A stretch of DNA of 64,000 nt, taken from the NCBI GenBank assembly GCA_035582835.1, contig JAYKAV010002661.1:124001-188000 (forward strand). The letters are read 5' to 3'. The DNA comes from Phoebastria nigripes (taxonomy: Eukaryota; Chordata; Aves; Procellariiformes; Diomedeidae). This document shows positions 26,905 to 39,539 of this stretch, one piece after another. The notes beneath the pieces are model-generated. The model saw only the letters and a program-made list of their open reading frames with translations, was not told where the DNA came from and made no database searches. Within the stretch, counting starts at the first letter, position 1, and each line of letters starts with the position of its first letter. Both the position numbers and the translations under genes were made by a program.

Positions 26905-27347
26905 ATGACTGGTCACCATTTTGCGAGCTCCTTCAATCACTTCATCTTCCTTCTACCCCCATCTATGCCTTTTACCATCTTTGATCCCTGTGTGAACTTC
27001 ACTTACATCCCTCACCTCCTAAGGCTGGGTCTTTCATTCTCTCTAGGCAGGCCTCATGTGAGTTGCCCTTGGATTGCCTTTGTCACCCATCTGGGTCTCT
27101 GTGTGACCTCTCCAATGAGTACCATCAGTGTCTCCTTATGTTTCTTCCAGCTACACCTTTTATCTTCTGTAGCCTCTTCTCTGAGCTCCCCCTGTGTCTT
27201 TGTATCATGTCATCCCTTGGTCTCCCAGCTGTCTAATCTTTAATCTTTGGGTTGCTTTCAGATGTCCCCACTCCTTCCTACTACCCTTTCTACTCTTTCT
27301 CCTTCCCACTCGTGTTCATGCCCACTTCAAGGAAGACTGGGGGGGGG
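26905..27347. other. Pyrimidine-rich block ending in a G9 run
   Basis: The + strand is strongly enriched in C and T over about 430 bp, with many CTT, TCT and CCT words. It ends in a run of nine G at 27339-27347. The skew leaves a 129-codon open frame (26854-27243) rich in S, F, L, P and H. This is the expected by-product of CT-rich DNA; I see no protein family in it. Confidence 0.55.
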
Positions 27348-29059
27348 AAGAAAAAGAGTGGTAGGGCTGAATGCCCCTTCAGTCACCATTGCTATATTAA
27401 ACACCTTGAAACAAGAGAACTGGTTGGCTGACACAAAACTTGTGCACTAGTTGAGTGTAGAGATGCATTTTTTTTCATGATTAACCAGACTGGCTTGATA
27501 ATGTTTTCTTGGACAATGATCCATCATGTCCAAAACATGCCATGTGTGTTCCCACAACACCCAAACACTGACACCCACATGCGGTCTAATGTATATATTA
27601 TTTCCCACTGGCTCACCAATGTAGGCTACGTATTTTTCGTCCTCATGTTTGTTACCTGAAGCAACTATCTGACTCTTAAGTTGACTGTTAGGCCTCTGAC
27701 AGGAAGGAGGTGTGGGTACCATCTGTGGATCCAAGAGGGCTTTCCTCAACCAGTATAAAAGTAGTAATGTTGGTAGAGTCTGTTCATCCTTGCGCAGTGG
27801 TATGACAGGTGCTACTACAATGGCCAGTTGTAGGCAGAGATTTCTCAGGCTCTTGAACAGAGGTCCCTGACACCCTCTGAATAGGAAAAATGGGTGGTCC
27901 CCTCATTTCTCAGGACACACACGGCAGCCATGCTGACTGGATAACAGAAAACTTCTGTCAATCTAGATTCATCCATTGTGTAGGTAGGCTAAATCTTTTC
28001 TGAGACTAAAAATTATTCTAGCAGCTACCCGGTGCAGTAAGAGGAATGAGGGGCTGGGGAAGAGATGTGCAAGGACTCTGGAGAGGCAGTGACAGATCTG
28101 GAAGGTGTGCCAAATCCCAAGCATGCACAGGAAAGCATCAGTCACTACTCAGCTCAGTTCAGACGGGCACCCACAGAAAGAACCAAAGGCCATGTCTGTA
28201 TTACTAAATTAAATGTGTCCAGAAAGCATAAGCCAGCCACAAATCTGCTCCACACCCTCACACACCTCCCCCAAGATCAACCTGTTCAGGGGAAAACTTC
28301 TTGCATTACCTTTTGGTTCCAGTTGGTCACATGAGCCCAATCTCAGATGTTTCCCTGCATTTTCAACATCCTCAGGACCTGTGACAGCCAGTCCTTGGGT
28401 TAATATATGCATATGGGTTAACATGTAACTCACTAGCTCCTCCAGTTATGCCTGTTTCTAGAGTCCTGCTTTCAATAGAAATTGTTTTATTTTTTCTGTA
28501 TCTTCTCAACCCCTGTTTCCAGTCCTGTAACACCAGCTCTCTGTCCAGTCCCTGTGTAACGTCAGCTCTCAGAAACATCAACTTCCAAGCACTCTGGGCA
28601 AAGACTGATTCTCCTTACTTGAACAGTCCCTCGTAAAATGGATACTGATTCATGGCTGGGGATTCAAAGTCCTACTACACCAGGAACAATAGAAAATTAG
28701 CCAAAAGTACAATCACACAAATGATTAATTTAGCTTTTGCTCCTTTTTGTGAATACTAAGAACAAACTGTAATGAGAAGCATTCAATTTTACAAATTGGT
28801 TTAATGTTTTAAAAAATTTGAATGGTCCATTTGCTCACAAATTATTTTCTGTATATATTCCTTTCAGCACTGGATAGTCACAATTCACTCCCTTATGTGC
28901 CTGGTGGTTCACTTATGCTACATACAAAATTCAATATGTTTGAAATCACAGGGTTAAACATTTATTTAATATCTATTTTCTAACAATTTTCAGTTTCAAG
29001 AGAAGAAAATTTAAGCTTTGGTTTGCAAACACAATTCTAATGGCTTGATTTTAATTCCC

Positions 29060-29083
29060 TTTTTTTTTTTCTTTTTTTTTTTT
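29060..29083 (+). repeat. Poly(T) tract, T11-C-T12
   Basis: Two T runs interrupted by one C at 29071. It lies within AT-rich single-copy sequence. Confidence 0.85.
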
Positions 29084-30724
29084 AAAGACAAGATTTGTAG
29101 AAGTTAAACAAATCTGTTTTGAGCTCCTAAAATGTACTTTCAGTAAACATTTATATAGACAATATAGCTAAATAAGGCTCAGACACAGCTAAGGCAAAAT
29201 TCTGTTTTGAATACTAGTGAGAATTTTTTATTCACTATCCTCATACCTAGTGTACATTTCAGTGTCTCAGGAAAAAAAGGTGAACAGAAGCATGGTTGCA
29301 GCAAAGCAAATAAACTTTAACAGTTTTGTTAAAGTAAAAAATGCTGAGCCTATTCATTTTGAAAATTTCTCTGAACATAATGTGCTGGACCAGACCTCTG
29401 CAGTCCTCAGCTGTCACCTGTCAAAAAGGTTGTTTGTTGAGTCTGTTCTTAGTTCGAATACAATAATGTGTAGAAAATGTTTTTTTCTGTTTATTTAGCG
29501 TTTTGGTTAAATTCAAAGCATAAATTCTCAGTTCTGTTTTTCTCTGAAGTGTCTTTTGTTTTTAAAAGGACTGGATTTGCCATCAGATCTTAGTACTTTA
29601 ACTGATATTGAATCCATGTCACCATTGAACTCTATGTTCACAACATCCCTGCTAGGCTGCAAGTCACCATTTTGTACAGCTCTTTGGCATTAGCAGTGAC
29701 CAAGGTCACTGTTTCGGCCAGGGTATGGGATTATGGTTGACCCCAGCATAAATTTCTCAGCATCCATTTGGAAAGAGAAGGAAAAACAAGCATGAGCTTC
29801 TCTTCGCGATGGGACATCTTGCGCCAATCCCTTACTACCAGAGGAATTGCACAGGGCAGATGTCTAGCTTAGTTGCCTCATTTGTTTTCCTGCAGCGCTG
29901 TGCCTGAACACCACGCTTACCTGATAAATTGGCCAGCTTCCCTGTCTGAACAACGATCCAGGGCTTTCACATGCTCTTGTCATAAAAATCCAGCAGCCCT
30001 GCTGAATGGCCTGGCTGCTGTCAGCAGATGCAGCCCCGAGGCTCTGCCTGTGGCTCTGAACCCACCGGTCAGCTCGGCTCCCTTGGTTCACTCATGAGCT
30101 GGACTGTCACGTACAGCCCCTCAGCTGGTGTGCTGGTGGGACTGGAAGGATGTGGTGACAGCATGGGTGAAATTAATGAGTGTCTAAAACTAAGTTCATA
30201 TTTAGAAGTCTAAATAAGTGGTATAGCTCTTTTACTGTGCTGAACATTGACTGAAGTGACGATTACACTGACATGGGGGCTAGCATTTCCTTAGGGGCTC
30301 TCCCATAAGGTCAACCGCATCTGAGCAGCCCTTATCAAGTCTGGAGAAAGAGAAGGCAGCGGAGCCCAATCAAGACGGGGAACTCCTATACAAATTCAGT
30401 GTTAAATATTGACTTTTATGTTGGCATTTCCAGGACCTGAAAGACTAAAGGAAATGATATTATGTCAATATTGGAGTGTAGAGACAATGAGCACTTTCAG
30501 TGCTAAGTACGTTAAACAGATCTTCCGGCCCATCTGGACCTTCAGTAGAAATGTGCTGATTCATTTCAGGTTCATCTTTCATTACTTATTAGTGATAGAT
30601 CTTTTTTCTTTGTAGAAAAACGTATATGCAGAGGGAAACTGTGATTTTTTTATTTGTACCAACCAACAGTTTCTCATCTCAGAATAGCTCCAGGCCTTTA
30701 TAAAAAAAAAGCTTTTGCAACTTT

Positions 30725-30740
30725 AAAAAAAAAAAAAAAA
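30725..30740 (+). repeat. Poly(A) run of 16
   Basis: An uninterrupted run of about 16 A. A shorter A9 run lies just upstream (30702-30710). There is no recognisable retrotransposed sequence to its left, so it is not clearly a retrocopy tail. Confidence 0.85.
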
Positions 30741-31002
30741 GGAGGACATTAAAGAATAGCTTCATTCTTTAAAAAAGTAAACTTTCAAGCTCTGATACAC
30801 AATACATGCCCTCTAAAATTTTCATGCTGGGGAAAGAACTACAGCAGATGCCTTCTCTTATATCCAGTGTGCCTCGCAAAAGTGTGGGATTCTTCATAAT
30901 ATATCAAATTATTGCTCCGCTAAACCTAGTACACTGCTCCCTGCAGTTATCTCCAGAAGATTTGAAACCCACTATTGAAGCAGATATACAGGAAGCTGAG
31001 GG

Positions 31003-31095
31003 ACAGGAACAGCCACACTGAATAAGATTAATGACCCATCTAATTCTGTATTTTGGTTTCAGAGCGAACCATACCAGGTGCTGCAGAGAGATGCA
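31003..31095 (+). repeat. Ancient interspersed repeat relic (family unnamed)
   Basis: ACAGGAACAGCCACACTGAA, then TAAGATTAATGACCCATCTA, then ATTCTGTATTTTGGTTTCAG and ACCATACCAGGTGCTGCAGA match a dispersed pattern I recall from reptile and bird genomes (CATACTGGATCAGACCAATG, then GTCCATCTAGCCCAGTATCC, then GCCAATACCAGATGCTTCAG). The order and spacing are preserved over roughly 90 bp. I cannot name the family from sequence alone. The pattern is transposon-derived by inference. Confidence 0.5.
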
Positions 31096-31273
31096 CTCTC
31101 CTAACAGGGAATTGCACCCGCCAGTCTGAGTGATTTCTTCACAGCACAAAGCAGCCTGGTTCTGGCTCGTGTCACGGGGTTGGAGGTCGGAGACCTGCTC
31201 CCTTTTCCCCCACCCCACAGAGGTCAATTATATCTTACAAGCTGGATTTTTTGCTATTATAGATATGTAATTC

Positions 31274-31289
31274 TTTTTTTTTTTTTTTT
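31274..31289 (+). repeat. Poly(T) run of 16
   Basis: An uninterrupted T tract 0.2 kb after the ancient repeat relic at 31003. No processed-pseudogene sequence was recognised on its right side. Confidence 0.85.
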
Positions 31290-33533
31290 AATGGTGGTCT
31301 TTGGATGGACAACACTTCATGATGGTGACATCTACTAGAACTGCTTTGTGCTGAAAATAAGCTATCGGTTGGGTTGTCAATGACCCACATCCAGCAGCCT
31401 TCAGCTCTGCCTGCAAGCACCCGAGCAGCCACAGCCCTTCAGCCAGGTCCCCCTGGCTGCCCCCCGGCACTCAGGGCTCCGGCCACGGCAGCAGCATGGT
31501 GGGGCCAGCTGTGGGCTGGGGCTGGGCAAGGAGCAGCACCCTGGCCCCACTGCAGCTGTGGCCACCTGGGGTCCCCTGACAAAGCCTCTTCCACAAAGAT
31601 GTGGTGGGGGAATACGAGACCAATAGTGTTGACAAAGCCCTGTGCAGACAAACTGAGTCTTTGTTGGGGCACTGGTTCACCAAGCCTCTGTTTTTAATAA
31701 TATCTGTAAGAATAAGGCGTCTTGGAGACTTTCTTTAGAACTGGACAGTAAACTCAGATGTTGACATGGCACAGAGGTTTGACAGATCTTTGGACAGATG
31801 GGCCAAGTAGGCAAGCAGACAAGCCTCATGAAAAATCAGACAAGTCCAGCAATGNAAATAATTTAGTTTCTTTTTGATAGCTACTGCACTTTCAGCTACT
31901 TAACAGCACTGGGTTAAGAGTGATCGTATTTGGAGTTGTGCTGAAAAAAGTGTCTGAACAATTAAACTGAAATACTTTCTGTCTAGACAAGCCCTGGACC
32001 ATGTATCTCCACCATGCATCTTACCATACTGATTTTTAATTTTTTGTTTGCATCTTACAAAGCTGTGCATTGAGGCAGAGCTGAACAGACAGAGTGATCA
32101 CGGCCAAGTTTTCTGCAGACCTGTCAATTTCTGCTTCAACGCCACTCCTATTTTCAAATACATGAGTAAATTTGGCAGCCTGAGTTCCTGATAGATCAGG
32201 CTACATTAATATTTCCTCCCTCTGCGATTATAGTCTCCCACTTCTAAGGGACAATTCTTTCCCTGGAGTTGCAAAACATTTTTCTCACAACTTGCAGCTG
32301 CAAGCTTCTTCAGGACAAGAGATACAGCTTTTGCCACATATCCTATGGTTTTATAGCATTGTCCAAGGCATTTGCATGTCTAATAAACAGTTTGCCTGAC
32401 TTGTGGTGCTGTGATTTATAAGCCTTTCAGAATTCATAGACTAACAGCACACTCGTCCCTGCTCAGCTCACTCTTCATCATTATAAACGTGCCTTCATGA
32501 AGCCTGCAGTAAGATCAGGACACTCTCCCCCCACTAAATCTCTCCTGTTACCTAAAACCCAGAAATCTGACCCAGAGGTGACCGTTGATTACATCAAAGA
32601 AGGGACAAGTACATGGGTCTGATGAACCAGTCAGGTGACATTTGGGCTGCCTCCTAGTCTGTTCTTTCCAATTTGATGGTGCTATTGTGCCTGGATACTG
32701 TCAGTTTTTAGACTGTCAGTCCCAAGAGGATATATATGATGTGCTGGCATGGCTAGCATAGGCTTCCCTGCGCAGCTTTGCCATCAATTCTCTGCCTTGC
32801 TCTGGAGCAACTCATTTTTAAAGTGTACAAGGGAATAGCTCAATCTCTGTCTTAGGCATCCATTCAGAGACTGCCAAAACCGTACTGGATTTGGAGGTGT
32901 TATATATGAGACAGGCTAAGCATTTTAATGGATCTTTACCTGCTGAAGAAGATGGAGCACTGGCCACTCCTCAAGTCTTTGCAAATTTGGGAAAGAAACG
33001 ACAGGCTTGAAAAGCACGCACTAGCACCACGCTGCGCAAAGCCCAGTGACGGGACTTGCAAAACATGCAGTGTTTCATAATCCCATCCCTCCTGCTGAGC
33101 TTCTCCCTGGCTGAAGGAGTGGAAACGTCACGGAAGCAGCTCGCCACAAGACACGCTGCCAAGCATCTTTCCTTTACAATTACTCCATACTAAGCCACAT
33201 TGTAAGATAATTATTTCATTAGCTGGAATGCGTGTTGGGACAGAGCAATCTTAGCCCTCTCCTTTTCATCTCCAGTTAGGAACAACATGGGAAGAGCCGC
33301 AGAGGGAAGGGAAAGCCTTTGAACACCCGTGTTTTTACTTCTCTTTAATAGCTCTGAATCCAGAGAAAGTTAGGGAGTTCACTGGCAAGAGCTAAATATT
33401 CAACAGACCCAGCCAAGAAATTCGCAAGCCTTACATCATTTATCTTACTCTGTGTGATAGAAGCACAAGGAGAGTTGAATATACCGGCCTGCTTGACCAG
33501 CTGTGATCAGGCATAGCAGTTTCATTAATTCCA

Positions 33534-33554
33534 GGGGTTATCCATTATAACCCC
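33534..33554. repeat. Perfect 8-bp inverted repeat with 5-nt loop
   Basis: GGGGTTAT (33534-33541) and ATAACCCC (33547-33554) flank CCATT. It lies within the motif-dense block at 33180-33640. Confidence 0.8.
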
Positions 33555-35552
33555 ACTCTGAAAGGCAGGTAGGTGATCACTCTGCTTTGCCATCACTCAT
33601 AATAGAGAGAGTTAATCAAACACACTGAAACATTTAATATAAGCAAGACTAAGGCACTAGTCAGGACAAGATTCAATCCTTTCAGAGAAATGGATTGCTG
33701 CTCTCCGATGAGTGGGCTGGAAGAGGTAAGATACTTCCTAGTTAATCAAATGAGACTGGGGAATACAGGCCTTGACTCTAAAGAACAGGGAGACAGAAAC
33801 ACTGGCCATTTTATATCTATCATCTGGAAAACGAGACCCTGAAATAAATATGTGTTTTTTGAAACCGAAAGAATCTTTCTCATGAAATCTTGAATCAGGT
33901 ATTTGACCAGCACACGTGAGCTTGGAGAGAGCCACATTTTCGAAAGGAAGGCCTTGCTGAGTTTTGTCCATAGAAGAGGTGTAGCGACAGTTGCAGCAGG
34001 GTGACAGGAAGAATTGGGGGCTGCAATAAGTCTTGTTTGTGCAGATGGGGCCAGCCCCCTTCAGTGTGCTCCCATAAGCCCTTCGGGTACGTGCAGTGGG
34101 GTCCAGCACCAAAAACCTTCAGAGTGGGCTTACCCAGCACACAGACTCATAGCTAGACTTCAGTGATGTGCCTCTTCCACTTGCATATGAATCTTTTAAA
34201 ATGAACTCCTACAGCTACTTCTTCCTCCCCCAGTTATTTTATTCTTATCACTATAAAGAGCAATTGGCTCACTGGGTATTGATTCGCAACACTCATGCAT
34301 ATGGAGAGGCTTGATTGCTAATTGAAGAAGGGTAGATCCAGTGAGCTGTATAAGATTTGCAGTGTAATGGGAAAACTTATTAAAGGGAAAATATCAACTT
34401 GATAAATAGTACATTTAGAGTGCCTTTCCCCTCAGCCCATTAAAGCAATTGAGACTGGTGTGTGATCAGCAGAGGTGGCTGTTACAGAGATAAAAATTGG
34501 ATCTAAACAGGAAAAGGAAAAAAAAGCAAATGTATCCTAGAATGGTTTCATTTTCAATATTCAGACAAGTCATCTGAATTGTTGTCACCAAATCAATAGA
34601 CCCACAATTAAGTATATAGTCACACAGCATGGAGACTAAAATCAGTGAGATCTAGAGTGATCGATATGTGGGCTTGTTTGTTCCAGTTGTTATTGAAACA
34701 CAGACATATAGCTGGTATTCCGGCTACATATTGTGAGTGAAGCTCATTCTCAGGATAATGCCACTGAGAAACAGATTGGATCCAGTGATTAATTTGACCC
34801 TGTGTGTCCCACAGCAGGCACGTACTTGCATCTGCACACAAAGGCATGAAATCAAAATGCAGGTTATTTGATACGAAAGGAAAATTAATCTGTGGTGGAA
34901 CTGCTTCAGAGAACGAGTGTGTTTCACAGCATCACACGGGTGATGCTTGATCAGTTGATCGTTTCTCTTATCCTGAACTCTACAGCCATTACAAAGTGCG
35001 CACGACTGCCACCTTCCTCTAATCAAAAATGGGGGTGGTTTACTTTCCAGAACAAAACCAACGAAGAGGTAGGGAAAGAGAAGAAAAAGAGGCAGAAGAC
35101 GGATCCAAGGAGCCTGCATGTGTGTGTGCTCTACCAAATGGGATTTCCACACTTCATCCCACTGCTCTGCAGCAGCCTCGTCCCAGTCCAGCAAGGTCAA
35201 ACTTCCAGGCAGCCTGCTTTCTTCCAAGAATAGCCAGTTTTGTGCTGCAGCCTGCCATCCCTGGGCACCAGAAAGACCAAAGCCATACTGCTTAGCTCAC
35301 ATAAGGGCTAGTTGCAAACCCACTTGAGAGGGAAGAAGAGTTCAAGCTCAAGAGTATTGACTACAGCAGGGCCTATAAGCCCACCAATTAATGGAAGTTG
35401 CAGCACCCTGAGAGGCACCCATTTTGCTGCAGCAAATTTATCAAATTGTTTAAGCAAAGCTGAAGGAAATTAAGTGAGATAGACATCAAGTGTTAAATTA
35501 ATTCCTGGTACATTGATTGCAGGAGCTGCATTTAAAATAGACCTGGCCTATA

Positions 35553-35731
35553 AATCATAGAATCATAGAATCATAGAATCATTAAGGTTGGAAAAGACCT
35601 CTAAGATCATCGAGTCCAACCGTCAACCCAACACCACCATGCCCACTAAACCATGTCCTAAGCACCTCATCTACACATCTTTTAAATACTTCCAGGGATG
35701 GTGACTCAACCACTTCCCTGGGCAGCCTGTT
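35553..35731 (-). mobile_element. CR1 LINE, 5'-truncated 3' end
   Basis: The + strand begins with tandem TCATAGAA units, the reverse complement of the terminal ATTCTATG repeats of avian CR1. It continues through the well-known CR1 3'-region signature (GGTTGGAAAAGACCTCTAAG, then AGTCCAACC, then CTTCCAGGGATGGTGACTCA and GGGCAGCCTGTT), where homology stops abruptly. The element therefore lies on the - strand, with its 3' end at the left and a 5' truncation near 35731, as is usual for this retrotransposon. No reverse-transcriptase coding sequence remains. Divergence from the remembered CR1 pattern is low, so it is a fairly young (bird-lineage) insertion. Confidence 0.95.
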
Positions 35732-38700
35732 AATAATGTGACAGCAAATAAACATAGTCATAAATGATTGGGTTTGGAGGTTAAAATGAGTTTTTAAAAT
35801 GAGGGATGCTGTTCATGCTGATACTTTGTTCCAGCAGAACCAATATGTGCTCATTCTCTTCCTAAAAATCCCATCACAGCCCTGAGCACACTCTTCTGCC
35901 CTCCAGTGCTCCTGCCTGGCCTTGGGACAGTGCAGCTCTGGGACCTCTGATCAAGCTGCTCGGAGAAGAGCTGCGTGAGGGAGGGCTGTGAAGAGGCTTG
36001 TCAGGGCTTTTCCTCACTTGCTTCAGAGTTGATTTTAGCTCACTTCACCCTTGGTGCTTCCTGAGCTACACTGCAAACATGCTTACATCTGGCCATGTAC
36101 CTCGCTCACCCTCACCCACAGACTGACTTCCCACCTGCACCTCAGCCCTGCCCCATCATCATCACAAATATGCTGATGTTCAGGACCACTGGCTGCTCTG
36201 CGGCTCCTGGGGCAGTGGGACAAGCCCTGGTTGACAGGTCCTCCCCTGACAGCCCGTATGGGGGCTGGCCCTAGCAGCTCCTGGACAAATCCTGCCATCC
36301 AGATTTGTAATTTCCAGGGCAAAAAATCTGTGCATCTTGCTTTGAGCATTAGCACAACAACCACATGCCATCATCATCACATTTTAGTCCATGCCCTCAC
36401 AGGACACTCAATTCTTTGTAGTAAAAATATTAGATTTGGACCCATTATTCAAGGTGCTACACAGGATTGACAAGTTCTCTTCCAAGCTCCCTCAAAGGCT
36501 TTCAGCTTAGGAGTGAAACTGGCTTACTTGCCACTATTCAGCATGTATTTATCATCCTCTGTTACTGCAAACTATTCCTAATGCCAGTTGTCAGCTCTCA
36601 GTTCCCTGCCAGGCACATAGCCAACTGAACAGGGCAGTGCAAAAAACCAAAAAGATCTTCCTAAGTCTTGCAGGAATCACATGTTTCCCTGGTGCTTTTT
36701 AAATCTTGACGTTCAGTTACCTAAATCAAAAATGCGTTGCAATGCAGGCGGTGGAGTTTTTTAATAGACTAGCAAGCTTTATGGACCAAAGGTAAGTTTG
36801 GTGTGAACACTACCAAAACCACTTAAAACTGTGCCTTGGGATTCACTTATCCTAATGTTTAATCTTAATTTCAAGGGCAAATTTTGACCTCCAGTAAATG
36901 AGCACAATCAGGATTCGCCCCCGTTCACATCAACAGCAACCCTGAACACCTCACGGGGACTCTTCCTGGACAGGCATACAGTATTAGTGGCATTAGGGCT
37001 GTAAGAAAGACGACAGAGTGTGGGTCCAGCTGGCTTCCTGCTCACTTCATCTCTTTGTGGAAGTCATCATGCTCAGAAGCGCAAGCACACTCTGGTGGCA
37101 TCTTTGCTGAAACAAGTTAGCTGGGGCAAACTGAAGCCGTGCTGTGGTTCTTTCCACTCATTTCCAAGTACGGCTACTGACTCCTGATTTTGATCAGAGC
37201 TGCCTGTGCTCATTACATTTGTAGTGCATGTATGTATTTACTGTACACTCACCTGCCTAATTAGTTGCCTACATGATCACGCCATGGCTCGTTCATCTTA
37301 CTTCTCCTTTTGTCCCCCAGTTTTGATGATCTTGTCCATTGCCTCCTGTTCCAAATTACATTGTAAACCCATAGGGTGGAGAAAGCCTTCTGCTGCTGCC
37401 CACAGAGCACTTGGCGCAGCATGGGACCTGGTCTGTCACTACAGCAAGTCAGCACTTTCACAACAGGGGGTAATAAATAACAGAAAGAAAGTGCAACTGA
37501 ACCCAAACTTCCTTGTGGTTCTGGGATTTTGGCTATTAAAGCTTTGAGATAAGACTCTCTGGCTTGTGAGCTGAGGGAAAAGCATGAAACACCTGCAGCT
37601 TTTGAATAGATTCGTATTATTCATATAATAAGCTAGGGACTTATTAGTTCTCAGACCCTTTAAAAACCTTTGGGTTTGGTGAGTGACCCAGAAAATGCTT
37701 TTTTAGTATCAGATTTTCTGGCAGTTCCTTCCTAAGTAAAAGCACCATGTTTCAAAACCCTAGTGTCTTGTGATGGCCTGTTTGTTTTGGTTGCAAGGGA
37801 TTGAGTTTCATCTTGTTCAGTACACAGTAGCTGCTGTTGGAGTGATGGTATCTTTTTTAAGTTGCCTATAATTAAAGTTGGTTTATAATAATGCATGCGC
37901 TCCCAGTTAGGATGGAAGTGATGTTTACAGGTTTAGTCTCTTTCACACAAATTTCCACTCAGGTGCATATCCTGCCTAGAGCTAACAAAAGAAAATCTTT
38001 GAGTAGAAATTAACTCGTAAGAGTAAACGGTAATTAATTAAACAGCCCCATGGGAAGGCTGGGGTGTGATTATGCACTGTTGTTTCTTTCTTCCAATAGC
38101 TTTTACCTTTCTTTTTTTTCCACTTGTGCTCTTTTTTTAAAAAATTCTTTTTATGATTCCTCTTAAAGCTGTTGTTTCTTGCCTAGAAAAAAAGGGAAAA
38201 AGTTGAGGATGCCTTCAAAATACTTTTTTAATGACATAAGTATCTAAGCATCTGTGTGAGGCTTTCTGCCATGCTCCCAGAAACACAAATGTAACCACCC
38301 AGAAAGAGGGGAGAAACAGTGGTTTTCATCTACCATCATGTTTCATGAATTTGGGACACCTCCAGAGTATGACATGAACAGGGAATAAACCACCCCATCC
38401 AAACACTGCAGATCTTGTTTGCAGATTATCTATAAACACAGCAGCATCAGAGAGCTCCCAAAGCTGAGAACATCATGAACGCAGCCCTGCCCATCTCTGG
38501 CACGCCCTTGTTGTCAGGGCTTGAAAGTGGATCGATACAAAACAGATTGTGATGGCCTGATTTGTTTCTGTGCCACATCTCCATTAAGCTCTTGACAGCC
38601 CATGACTGTCAGTGAAACAGCTGGGGCTGCCGTCTCTCTGCCAGAGCCGAGCTCCTTACCCTGCCCATCCAGTACCTTCCAGAAGCATCGCGTGGCCAAC

Positions 38701-39513
38701 TCCAGGGACTTACTTTCCCTAAACATAAAGTAGGCTGTTAGACAACAGCCCCTCTCCTTATGGGAGAGGAAAACCCATCTGCACTAGTCAGTCCTATAGT
38801 TTCTATTGCAATTTCCAGTGTGTGCTCACCCACAAAGCAAGCGCCGACATTTGAGGAAGAAATTACAGCAGGGCAGAAACAAGCCACCTAAGAAGTCTAA
38901 TGTGCACCTGCAGAGAAGATTAAGATGTCCATATTTAATGAAGGGGTGCAAAATAACACCATGAAAAACTAATTGTTGTATATATTCACAGTGATATTCT
39001 AACTCTCAGCATTAGGGTCTCCAATGTCTTTATCCAGGCACTAGACTGGACAAAGACCTAGAGAAACATCGTTAAAACCTGGCAACAGGAGACATGCCAG
39101 CATGGAAAAGGATCTGACAATATGCAAGGTAATTTCTGTCTGATATCCGTGATTCACTACAGAAAGTGGTAGATATCAGCAAACACTGTCTGTTTCTTAA
39201 CATATGGCAATGTTATTTCAAGAATATTGTTTTGAAACTTCTACAGACTTGATTCTGCTTCACAGCAACTTCACCCGTGTCCTTAAAATCTGAAAGAACC
39301 CACCAATTACCACATGGGCTCCAAAGCTAGGACCTAGTAGAATTACACACTGTCTTTCAAACTCCTGAGGCCATTTATTATTGAGACATCATGTATTAAC
39401 TTGGTATGCAAATTAGCATATCACCTAGACATGCTGGAGGAAATTTTCAGACTGAAATGTCTTTCCATCTGTCAGGTTCCCGTGTACCTCAAAATGGACA
39501 GAGCAATCACTTA

Positions 39514-39539
39514 AATCAATCACTTAAATAGAGTTTTCT
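39514..39539 (+). repeat. Perfect 13-bp tandem duplication
   Basis: CAATCACTTAAAT occurs twice in direct succession (39514-39526 and 39527-39539), with no mismatch. Confidence 0.9.

Larger units (their letters stand above)
22366..30990. other. Noncoding, mostly single-copy
   Basis: Contains the A-rich tract after the CR1, the pyrimidine-rich block and homopolymer runs. A 141-codon - strand frame at 23948-24373 and a 100-codon one at 27447-27749 were examined. Neither shows a domain, and no neighbouring exon-like segment supports them. Confidence 0.5.
31096..35552. other. Noncoding, single-copy
   Basis: A GC-rich patch at 31380-31600 is low in complexity, with Gly/Ala/Pro-type frames in several phases. 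The 33.2-34.5 kb part is dense in AT-rich motifs (see findings). The 167-codon - strand frame at 34724-35227 has no recognised domain. One N is at 31855. Confidence 0.5.

Noticed and set aside
26854..27243. 129-codon + frame with membrane-like hydrophobic stretches
   Set aside because: Explained by pyrimidine-rich DNA, which encodes S, F, L and P and few stops.
34724..35227. 167-codon open frame on the - strand, the longest seen
   Set aside because: By a rough stop-frequency estimate, about one frame of this size is expected by chance in 64 kb. No domain, no exon neighbours, and overlapping frames exist on the other strand.
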